Source: an uncultured Clostridium sp. (GTDB lineage Bacteria; Bacillota; Clostridia; TANB77; CAG-465). From it: a stretch of 11,039 nt of DNA. Under the pieces are notes generated by a model, which was not told the origin of the DNA, did not search any database, and saw only the letters and a program-made list of their open reading frames with translations. The DNA is taken from positions 1 to 11,039 of the forward strand of contig CAJLBR010000037.1 of assembly GCA_905204915.1 (NCBI GenBank), read 5' to 3'. Shown piece after piece: positions 1 through 7,210 of this stretch. Positions within the stretch are counted from its first letter, which is position 1; the number at the start of each line of letters is the position of its first letter. The position numbers and the translations under genes were made by a program.

Positions 1-109
1 TTATTGGATTATTTCCTGATAATGATAATATTACTGCTGCAGCTAATATAATTACTACAACTATTGTTATTACTAGCACTATCAAACTTATTCCTCTTTT
101 GTTTTTCAT
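1..109 (-). CDS. Pilin-like secreted protein, N-terminal fragment (runs off left edge)
   Basis: Only the first 36 codons lie in the window. The peptide starts MKNKRGISLIVLVITIVV and continues as an uninterrupted hydrophobic helix to about residue 30, followed by LSGNNPI. A short basic leader, then Gly, then a long hydrophobic stretch is the layout of a type IV pilin/pseudopilin N-terminus. Cleavage would be expected after Gly6, but position +5 of the mature protein is Val, not the usual Glu. The same G-I-S-L-(I/V)-V-x-x-I-T-I-x-V pattern opens both larger proteins encoded at 4774-8755, so this is a third family member. The start is well supported: AGGAGG at 116-121 lies 6 nt before the ATG, and a promoter lies further upstream. 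What follows the helix, including any FGE domain, is outside the window. A plain N-terminal membrane anchor is the alternative reading. Confidence 0.8.
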   Translation of the reverse strand, partial: MKNKRGISLIVLVITIVVVIILAAAVILSLSGNNPI

Positions 110-136
110 TTTCTTCCTCCTAATAATATTACACTC

Positions 137-166
137 ATTTTACTGCATCTTATAAACTTTTTTCAA
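137..166 (-). promoter_or_regulatory. Predicted sigma-A promoter for the left-edge pilin-like gene
   Basis: Reading the minus strand, TTGAAA (166-161) is separated by 18 nt from TAAAAT (142-137). Transcription would start near 130, about 20 nt before the ATG and just ahead of AGGAGG. The promoter sits in the 86-nt gap after pgeF. I see no convincing hairpin plus T-run for pgeF here, so read-through from addA-pgeF is also possible. Confidence 0.55.
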
Positions 167-195
167 TATATTTTTCGACATTTTTCTCTAATATA

Positions 196-1053
196 TTATT
201 TTAAATTTACAAGTGTTGCCATAAGGCCATAATCATCATACTTTTCCATTGTTGCGTATCTAAATGAGAAAAAATCTTCATGATTGCAACAAGTACATAT
301 ATTAGCAACATTTATATTTTCTTTTTTTATTCCAAAATTAATTAAATCAGTAGTGATTATTTTTATTAAATCAATATGAAATCTTTTGCCATTTTCTTCA
401 TATTGAACATAATCCATCTTTTCATCAAATACCTCTTTAAACTTTTCTAAAAACTCTTCCTCTTCACTTGAAAAACAACATTTTCTTATAGATGGTCCTA
501 TACACACTATTAAATCTTCCAAATTTGAGCCATAATTTTCTTGTAATTTTTCTATTGCTCTCATATATACTCTTTTTATAGTACCTTTCCAACCACTATG
601 TATATTAGCGTAAACATTATTTTTAGTATCATATACAATAATCGGATTACAATCAGCAGTTCTTACTAAAGTAGCAATATTTTTTTGATCTGTAACATAT
701 GCGTCATAAAATTCCCCATTATAATTTTCAAATTGATATTTTTCTTTGTTGGAACTATCTAAAACTAATACATCATCTGTATGATGTTGTGATGCTATAT
801 ACACATTATTTTTATCTATACTCATGTTCTTTAGTGTTTTTTCTAAATTATAAATAACATTTTCTTTCTTATCATTTCCAATTGTTCTAAAATTTAAGGT
901 ATCAACTGGAAACTCACTTTTTCCACCATGTCTTAAAGTTATTAGGTGTTCAACCTTATCATTATATTTTTCTAGTGCTCTAAATTTTAAATATTCTATA
1001 CCATTTTCTTTAAAATGTATTGTAACATCATCACTAAATTTTTCTAATTTCAT
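196..1053 (-). CDS. pgeF: PgeF/YfiH family (LACC1-like, 'polyphenol oxidase' family) protein
   Basis: This 285-residue protein matches the usual YfiH/PgeF length. The family signatures are in order: Q-H-H (89-91, the QxH metal ligand), R-T-A-D-C-N-P (131-137, the Cys ligand), H-S-G-W-K-G-T (152-158, the second His ligand), I-G-P-S-I-R-K-C-C (185-193) and F-F-S-F-R (261-265) after I-C-T-C-C. The predicted metal ligands H91, C135 and H152 are all present, so the enzyme should be active. Members cleave purine nucleosides (adenosine/inosine phosphorylase and deaminase activities), and E. coli YfiH edits misincorporated residues in peptidoglycan precursors; which role dominates here cannot be told. 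It is cytoplasmic, with no signal peptide. The gene starts 9 nt after the addA stop, and its SD (AGGGGGA, 1058-1064) overlaps that stop, so the two are almost certainly cotranscribed and translationally coupled. Confidence 0.93.
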   Translation of the reverse strand: MKLEKFSDDVTIHFKENGIEYLKFRALEKYNDKVEHLITLRHGGKSEFPVDTLNFRTIGNDKKENVIYNLEKTLKNMSIDKNNVYIASQHHTDDVLVLDSSNKEKYQFENYNGEFYDAYVTDQKNIATLVRTADCNPIIVYDTKNNVYANIHSGWKGTIKRVYMRAIEKLQENYGSNLEDLIVCIGPSIRKCCFSSEEEEFLEKFKEVFDEKMDYVQYEENGKRFHIDLIKIITTDLINFGIKKENINVANICTCCNHEDFFSFRYATMEKYDDYGLMATLVNLK

Positions 1054-1062
1054 ATTTTCCCC

Positions 1063-4000
1063 CTAAACTAAAATTTCTTTATCTAAATATAGAGAATAAA
1101 TAATTTTTTTACTTACTTTTTTACCGGTTATTTTCTCTAACGCTTTAGCATAAATATCTAATTGTATTTTATATCTTTTAGCAATTACATTTTCATCTTT
1201 TTCTCTATCAGTCTTAAAATCAAGCAACACAAAATTTTTATCTGAGTCACTATTATCTACAAAATACAAATCAATTATTCCCTGAATTTGACTTAAGCCT
1301 ATTTCTTCATCTTTAAAAATAAACTCTTCCTCTCTTCTTACGTAGCCTGAATTTCTTATTTTTTCAGCAACATTAGAATTCAAAAATTTTATTATAGAGC
1401 CTTTATCAACTGATTCTAATTGTTCTTTAGAAAGAACACCTTTATTGATTAAATCATTTAAATACTCGTCTAATTGCTCATTTTTTCTAATATTAAAGTC
1501 AATATTTTGTAAGATAAAGTGAGTAATCGTTCCTCTAGTAGTAGCAGATATTTTCTTCTCTGATAAATTCACATTTTCTAAAGAGTACTTATCCTTTATA
1601 TTAATTGCATCCGTAGTATATTTATCACCACTAGCAGAATTTTCAATACTTTCCCTCTTTAAATCACTAACACCAATTCTTCTTTTAGCTTCTACATAAT
1701 TTTTATATGGGTATTCATATTTTAAAATCTGCTCAACACTACTTGCATCTTCTTTTTCGTATCCACTTTCTTTTTCAAATTTATCTCTATAATCTACCTT
1801 TTCATCTTCTTTTATATTATTTATTAATTCACCAGCTTTTATTACATTTAGTTCAAATAAAGAAGAATCATAACTTTTCATACACATATGAATATTTTGA
1901 AAATATGAATTATTTTTAGCTATAATATAAGGATCTATTTTTTGTCCTTCATACAAAACCATTTCTTTATCTTTAAATTTATCATAATTTTTAACTGTAG
2001 AATATATTATTAATTTTTCTTTAGCTCTTGTAAATGCTACGTATAACATACGTAATTCTTCTGATCTTGTTTCCTCATCTATTAAACTAGAAATTGACCT
2101 TTTTATAATTGAAGGGTATGTAATTCCTAAATCTTTATTTACTACATTTATTCCTAATCCTAAATTATGATGTGCTATTATTGTAGAAGATTTATCTCTC
2201 AAATTATACTTTTTATTTGTATCAGAAAGTATAACGATTGGAAATTCTAATCCTTTTGATTTATGAATAGTCATAATTCTTGTTACATCTTCATTTTCTC
2301 CAATTGTCTTGGCAGAAGATACAGAATCAGCTTTACTTTTCATATTGTCTATATATTCAATATATGAACTTAAAGTTTTATTTTCATTGCCTTCAAATTT
2401 TATTGCTATATCAATTAAGATATTTAAATTTGCCTTTTTTAGTCCTGAGTTTTCCTCTAATGCAAATTGATAATATAAGTTTGTTTCTTTATATATTCTA
2501 GTAAGAAGTTCACTAATACTAAATATATGTTTATATTCATTAAATTTATTTAGTAAGTCAACAAAATTATTTATTTTTTCTAGTACTTTTTGTTCAAATT
2601 CAGTAATTTCTTCTTTTTCTTCTAATTCTTTTTTTGCTTCTATAATGTTATAATAAAAATTTATCTTCTTTTGGTTTCCTCTAATATATACTAATTCATC
2701 CAAAGAAAAATTTCCTATTATACTGTACATAACAGATGCTAAATTTATATCCTGTAATGGGTTATCTAGGACCTTCAAAAATGATATTACGATTCTTACT
2801 TCATCACTTTCTAAAAGACTAGAAGCTTGATCTGAAAAAACTGGTATTTTATGCTCTTTTAAAACTTTTTCTAAACTTACAGATTTGTCTTTTACACTTC
2901 TAAGCAATATGACAATATCTCTATAGTTTGTTTTTCTAAACTCACCTAATTTCATGTCGTATATTTTAAAATTATCGACTAAATCTTGAATTTTAATTGC
3001 TATTGCCTCTGCTTCAATTTCATATTCTTTTCTATCTTCTATAAACTTATCAAATTCATCATTTGTTTCATTTCCTTTTTCTAAATCTATAATATTTAAT
3101 TCAGTTTTATAGCTTTGATTTTCATAATCTTTATATTCTAAATTTCCTGCTTTTAATGTTTCACTTTGATTATAATCAGAATCTCCATTTTGCATACTCA
3201 TTATTTTCTCAAATATATAATTTATTGAATCTAATACTATTTTTTTACTTCTAAAGTTTTTATCTAGTATTATTTTACAATTTTTATCATCATCTGAAAC
3301 ATCATAAGCTGACTTGTAGCTAGTATATTTGTTGTTAAATATTTCCGGCATTGCCTGTCTAAATTTATAAATACTTTGTTTAATATCCCCAACCATAAAT
3401 CTATTATCTTCTTTAGACACAGCATTTAAAATTGCTTCTTGAACGTAACTCGTATCTTGATACTCATCAGTATATACCTCGTAAAATTCTTCTGATAATG
3501 ATTTAGAAATTTCTGTTTTTTCATATTTACCATCAATATTTTTTACAAGAAGCTTTAATGCCAAATGTTCTATATCACTAAAATCTATAACATTCTTTTT
3601 AGACTTTAATGATTTATATTCTACATCAAGATCACTCAAAATATCATATAAATATTTTAAATATTTATAAACAGAAGCATTTTGTAATAAAATTTCATTT
3701 GAAGTTGCATATATACTAAGTTTCATCTTTTTTATAGATTCTTTTAGCACTTTAGTTCTAAAATGCATTAACTTCTCTTTTAATTCTACATTTTGACCTG
3801 AATATCTTGGATTATTCTTAAATGCATCTTTATTTAGCTCTTGGTATAATTTATCCCATGAATCCTTAGAATTTATTAATATACTTTCAAGTATTCTCAC
3901 ATCATCTTGCAATACATCAAAATACTTTAAGAAATCTTCCATTCCATTTATTTCTTCTAACAGAAGTTCAGCCCTTTTCTTTAAAATATTTATATCTCCT

Positions 4001-4680
4001 AGAGTATCATTTACAATTTGTTTTCCAAAATCAAATTCATACAAATCTTTATCTAAATCTTTTACATTATATTTCTCAATACTATTTTTTAAATACTCAA
4101 ATGGATATGGAAAACTAAGAGAATAATTATAAATTTTTAATATTTCTTCTATCAAACTTTCTTCTTTACCAGAAAAAAGTTCTAAAATATCATAAAGATT
4201 TATTTCCGCCCCATCCTTTTTTAAATCTCTGCTTTGCTCATTGTATTCTTGATATTTCTTTTCAATTACATTTTGTATCGCTTTACTTTTTAATAATTTT
4301 GATTCAACATCATCTGCTATTCTAAAGTTTGGATCTATTTCTAAATTATAGAAATTACTTCTTATAAGTTCCAAACAAAATGAGTGTATTGTTGTTATAC
4401 TGGCCCTATTTATTAAATTTAGCTGTCTTTTTAAAAATTTAACATCTTTTGAAGTTTCTAGTGCTTTATAAATTGCACTCATTAATCTTTCCTTTAATTC
4501 AATTGCTGATGCATTAGTAAATGTAACAACCAAGATCTTATCAATATCAACCTTCTCTTTTATACAAGTAGATATTACTCTTTCTACAAGTACAGCAGTT
4601 TTACCACTTCCTGCTGAAGCAGAAACTAGTATATTTGAATTCTTTTTTTCTATTGCCATTTTTTGTTCCTTGGTCCACAT
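1063..4680 (-). CDS. addA: ATP-dependent helicase/nuclease subunit A (AddA)
   Basis: This 1205-residue protein is a UvrD-type superfamily 1 helicase fused to a C-terminal RecB-type nuclease. With AddB it processes double-strand DNA ends for recombination. Helicase motifs: W-T-K-E-Q at the N-terminus, Walker A A-S-A-G-S-G-K-T (21-28), T-F-T-N-A-S-A (53-59), motif II D-E-Y-Q-D-T (405-410), G-D-I-K-Q-S-I-Y-K-F-R (431-441), then T-I-H-K-S-K-G-L-E-F and L-Y-V-A-F-T-R-A-K. Nuclease residues are intact: H1054, D1137 in G-I-I-D, D1154 and K1156 in L-L-D-F-K-T-D, and Q-L-D-I-Y (1173 on). A GTG at 4689 would extend the frame by 3 codons, but it is part of the SD AGAGGTG (4687-4693), which sits 6 nt before the ATG at 4680, so I use the ATG. 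The usual partner gene addB is not next to it; a terminator and a pilin-like gene lie upstream instead. Confidence 0.97.
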   Translation of the reverse strand: MWTKEQKMAIEKKNSNILVSASAGSGKTAVLVERVISTCIKEKVDIDKILVVTFTNASAIELKERLMSAIYKALETSKDVKFLKRQLNLINRASITTIHSFCLELIRSNFYNLEIDPNFRIADDVESKLLKSKAIQNVIEKKYQEYNEQSRDLKKDGAEINLYDILELFSGKEESLIEEILKIYNYSLSFPYPFEYLKNSIEKYNVKDLDKDLYEFDFGKQIVNDTLGDINILKKRAELLLEEINGMEDFLKYFDVLQDDVRILESILINSKDSWDKLYQELNKDAFKNNPRYSGQNVELKEKLMHFRTKVLKESIKKMKLSIYATSNEILLQNASVYKYLKYLYDILSDLDVEYKSLKSKKNVIDFSDIEHLALKLLVKNIDGKYEKTEISKSLSEEFYEVYTDEYQDTSYVQEAILNAVSKEDNRFMVGDIKQSIYKFRQAMPEIFNNKYTSYKSAYDVSDDDKNCKIILDKNFRSKKIVLDSINYIFEKIMSMQNGDSDYNQSETLKAGNLEYKDYENQSYKTELNIIDLEKGNETNDEFDKFIEDRKEYEIEAEAIAIKIQDLVDNFKIYDMKLGEFRKTNYRDIVILLRSVKDKSVSLEKVLKEHKIPVFSDQASSLLESDEVRIVISFLKVLDNPLQDINLASVMYSIIGNFSLDELVYIRGNQKKINFYYNIIEAKKELEEKEEITEFEQKVLEKINNFVDLLNKFNEYKHIFSISELLTRIYKETNLYYQFALEENSGLKKANLNILIDIAIKFEGNENKTLSSYIEYIDNMKSKADSVSSAKTIGENEDVTRIMTIHKSKGLEFPIVILSDTNKKYNLRDKSSTIIAHHNLGLGINVVNKDLGITYPSIIKRSISSLIDEETRSEELRMLYVAFTRAKEKLIIYSTVKNYDKFKDKEMVLYEGQKIDPYIIAKNNSYFQNIHMCMKSYDSSLFELNVIKAGELINNIKEDEKVDYRDKFEKESGYEKEDASSVEQILKYEYPYKNYVEAKRRIGVSDLKRESIENSASGDKYTTDAINIKDKYSLENVNLSEKKISATTRGTITHFILQNIDFNIRKNEQLDEYLNDLINKGVLSKEQLESVDKGSIIKFLNSNVAEKIRNSGYVRREEEFIFKDEEIGLSQIQGIIDLYFVDNSDSDKNFVLLDFKTDREKDENVIAKRYKIQLDIYAKALEKITGKKVSKKIIYSLYLDKEILV

Positions 4681-4686
4681 TCTAAT

Positions 4687-4693
4687 CACCTCT
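4687..4693 (-). promoter_or_regulatory. RBS that fixes the addA start
   Basis: AGAGGTG on the minus strand is followed by 6 nt and then the ATG at 4680. The in-frame GTG at 4689-4687 lies inside this motif and so is very unlikely to be the initiator. Confidence 0.8.
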
Positions 4694-4705
4694 ATAAATA
4701 CAATT

Positions 4706-4734
4706 ATTATATATTAGAAAATATAATAAATCAA
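4706..4734 (-). promoter_or_regulatory. Predicted sigma-A promoter for addA-pgeF
   Basis: On the minus strand TTGATT (4734-4729) is followed after exactly 17 nt by a perfect TATAAT (4711-4706). The predicted start site near 4699 gives a leader of about 19 nt ending in the addA RBS. The -35 begins one base after the T-run of the upstream terminator, so addA-pgeF is transcribed independently of the pilin-like operon. Confidence 0.75.
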
Positions 4735-4735
4735 G

Positions 4736-4764
4736 AAAAAACACTGGAAATATATTTCCAGTGT
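4736..4764 (-). terminator. Rho-independent terminator of the pilin-like operon
   Basis: A perfect 24-nt palindrome (4741-4764, half-site ACACTGGAAATA) folds into a hairpin and is followed on the minus strand by a run of six T (4741-4736). It lies 9 nt past the stop of the 806-aa gene. The plus-strand side also ends in a T-run, but no plus-strand gene needs it. Confidence 0.88.
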
Positions 4765-4773
4765 TTTTACATA

Positions 4774-7194
4774 TTATTTAAAATATAAACAAACTCTAAA
4801 TCCTATTAAATTACTTACTGTTGATGGTTCATAAGCTAGTCTAACTGCTGCTGCATTACTTCCACCTTGAACCTGTAAATTTCCTCCACGTGTTGTACGT
4901 GAACCGTTAGAATATGCTTCCATTGTCCATTCAGAAACATTTCCTGCTAGATCATAAATATTCTTTGAAACCCAATTTGGATTTCTACCCGTTTTAAAGT
5001 TTGCATTTGACATACCTGAATTCTCATTTGCATTTCCAATTGAATCTGAGTAATTTCCCCAAGATACACTATTTGAAGCATTGGCATCTATGAATTTCAT
5101 AACTTGATCCCACTCTATTCCAAATATTAAGTTTGAACCAACATAATTAGTATTATACATATTGTTTGCAAGTTTTGTTGCACCTTTTGAAAAATCAGTC
5201 ATTCCATTTCCAAATGGAACGCAGTTGTAAACATATAAGTCTTTCTTTATTCCTAAAATATTTTCTGTGTTTGCATTAGATACTGTTCTTGGAGTATTTA
5301 TATTAACTGCTCCTGTTTCATATCTTCCAATATAAAAGCCATGATATTTTTGAATTGACGATAAGACATTATTATATAATTTTCTTTCATCGTTAGTAGC
5401 TGTTATTCCATTAAAGTTAAGTGGCTCTGTATACTCTTGATCAAGAGATACTCTTAAAGATGTTTTGTCATAATTATTACCTGTTTCAAAAGCTGTTCTA
5501 TACCATTTTGACTTTAAGTTTTGAATTGAACTAGATTCTATTTCAACAGGAATCCATACAAACTGGTTACCTACAAGTCCAGATGCAACTTCAAAGCTAT
5601 CTCCTTTATAACTATCATTTGAATTATCTGATATAATAAATCCACTTTCTTTACTACCGCCCACATAGTAAAATCCATTTGGAATATATGGGTAATTTCC
5701 TTTTAAGTTATAAGTAAAGTTTTTAACTGTTTCCACTTCTTTACCTGCATCATTTGAAATAGCCTTTACTTTCAAATAAACTGTATCTACATTTGAAAGT
5801 CCAGTAAATTGCACATTATTAAGATCTGTTACTTGTTGCTTTATTTCTGTAGCTAAATTATCTTTACTAGAAATAGAAGCTTCTATTCTATTATAATTTC
5901 CGCTAACATTTAATGATAAATTTACTCCATCACTTGTAAAATAATTTACGCTAGAATTTATTAAAACATAATCATCAGCTTCTTTTACGACCATATCTTG
6001 ACCAATATAATTTCCAGCATTGTCAATTACGTATACTCTAATTTTATTTATATTAGTTGGTACTTTTATACTCAATTCTTTTGATCCTAAAGCTCTTATC
6101 TTTTTAGCCTTTGTTAACATATAGTTTTCATCAATAGTAGAATTAGTATAATCAACAATGTTTTTGTCATTATCAAATTTTGTTAGATATTCATATCTTA
6201 TTTCTCTAATACCACTATCATAATCTTCTAATCCAAATGTTATTATAGACATCTCAGAATTATTATTAACCATATAAGATAAAATTTGTGGACTTTTATC
6301 ATCGTAATTAGTAAGGTCAATTTTTATTTTTCCTTGAGTATTATTATTCATTATTTCAATGTATCTTTCGTTTGAAGATAATATTGAAAAGTTACTTACT
6401 TCATTTGAGCTAAAATTTGATACTAATAAGTTTTTACTATTAAACTCACTTATTTTTCCTATAGAATTAACATTTGATTTTAAATTATGCCATGTATTTG
6501 AACCTGAAATTCTAACAGAAACATTGGCAATATCATCGCTTATTATGCTAAGATTAAGATTATTTGTCCACTTAGCATTACTTCTTGTTATAGTAATTCC
6601 ATCAAATACATCAGTCTTTATTGGTTGACTTACGCTTTCATCATCTTTCTTTCCACTTACATTAGATATATATGTAAGTCTTTTATTTAATGAGAAATAC
6701 ACATCATTTTTTAATTTCATTCCCTCTAAATAATAAATGTTCATAGAAGGATAGGAAAAAGCAAACACATCTAAATTAGATCTTACTTTATTTCCTATTT
6801 CAGTTTTTTCAACACCAAGCTTTGAAAGATCTACAATATAAAATTCACCAAGACTATCATCATCTAAGTAATCTTCATTTTGTCTCATGTCATATATAAA
6901 TGTATCTTTGTTTGATGTGTTGTTAAGTTCTATAAGAGAAATTATTTCACCTTGAGTGTAATAATTTCTATTTCCATCTATATTTAAATTTTCTATTGGA
7001 AATTCACCATTTGTTATATAATAAGATTCTACTGAATCCTTTATTAAATTTAAATTATCAATATACTCTGTTATATTAGCATTCTCAATAGCATTTCCAG
7101 TTGCAGCTACTGCTATTGAAACTAGTATTAGTGAAACTAAAATTGTAATTGCTATTACTATTAGAGATATACCTTTCTTATTATTTAATTTCAT
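4774..7194 (-). CDS. Pilin-like anchored surface protein with Ig-like repeats and C-terminal FGE/C-type-lectin-like domain
   Basis: This 806-residue protein has three parts. (1) The N-terminus is pilin-like: basic leader, Gly8, then a hydrophobic helix to about residue 31 (ISLIVIAITILV...), with Val instead of Glu at mature position 5. (2) The middle is beta-rich, with at least two Ig/FN3-like segments (about 300-400, ending in D-N-A-G-N 391-395, and about 405-495). It is recognisably homologous to the 514-aa neighbour. (3) The FGE-sulfatase-type domain spans about 500-806: F-V-W-I-P-V (545-550), G-F-Y-I-G-R-Y-E-T-G (619-628), W-D-Q-V-M (695-699), N-I-Y-D-L-A-G-N-V-S-E-W-T (745-757), R-G-G (769-771) and I-G-F-R (797-800). 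The FGE catalytic Cys pair is absent; the only Cys are C658 and C802. It is therefore probably a binding fold, not an oxidase. The SD AGGTGAT (7198-7204) fits the ATG. The gene lies 16 nt after the paralog and ends at a terminator. The ligand is unknown. Confidence 0.87.
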   Translation of the reverse strand: MKLNNKKGISLIVIAITILVSLILVSIAVAATGNAIENANITEYIDNLNLIKDSVESYYITNGEFPIENLNIDGNRNYYTQGEIISLIELNNTSNKDTFIYDMRQNEDYLDDDSLGEFYIVDLSKLGVEKTEIGNKVRSNLDVFAFSYPSMNIYYLEGMKLKNDVYFSLNKRLTYISNVSGKKDDESVSQPIKTDVFDGITITRSNAKWTNNLNLSIISDDIANVSVRISGSNTWHNLKSNVNSIGKISEFNSKNLLVSNFSSNEVSNFSILSSNERYIEIMNNNTQGKIKIDLTNYDDKSPQILSYMVNNNSEMSIITFGLEDYDSGIREIRYEYLTKFDNDKNIVDYTNSTIDENYMLTKAKKIRALGSKELSIKVPTNINKIRVYVIDNAGNYIGQDMVVKEADDYVLINSSVNYFTSDGVNLSLNVSGNYNRIEASISSKDNLATEIKQQVTDLNNVQFTGLSNVDTVYLKVKAISNDAGKEVETVKNFTYNLKGNYPYIPNGFYYVGGSKESGFIISDNSNDSYKGDSFEVASGLVGNQFVWIPVEIESSSIQNLKSKWYRTAFETGNNYDKTSLRVSLDQEYTEPLNFNGITATNDERKLYNNVLSSIQKYHGFYIGRYETGAVNINTPRTVSNANTENILGIKKDLYVYNCVPFGNGMTDFSKGATKLANNMYNTNYVGSNLIFGIEWDQVMKFIDANASNSVSWGNYSDSIGNANENSGMSNANFKTGRNPNWVSKNIYDLAGNVSEWTMEAYSNGSRTTRGGNLQVQGGSNAAAVRLAYEPSTVSNLIGFRVCLYFK

Positions 7195-7210
7195 TTTATC
7201 ACCTAATTTA

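Noticed and set aside
110..195. Terminator after pgeF
   Set aside because: AATATATT occurs twice and could pair, but the loop would be about 18 nt and the stem is all A/T with no T-run after it. The promoter of the next gene occupies the same bases.
1707..2501. Two plus-strand ORFs of about 70 codons opposite addA (1707-1919 and 2280-2501)
   Set aside because: They are antisense to a fully conserved AddA frame. Their Leu/Tyr/His-rich translations are what AT-rich antisense reading gives, and no RBS is apparent.
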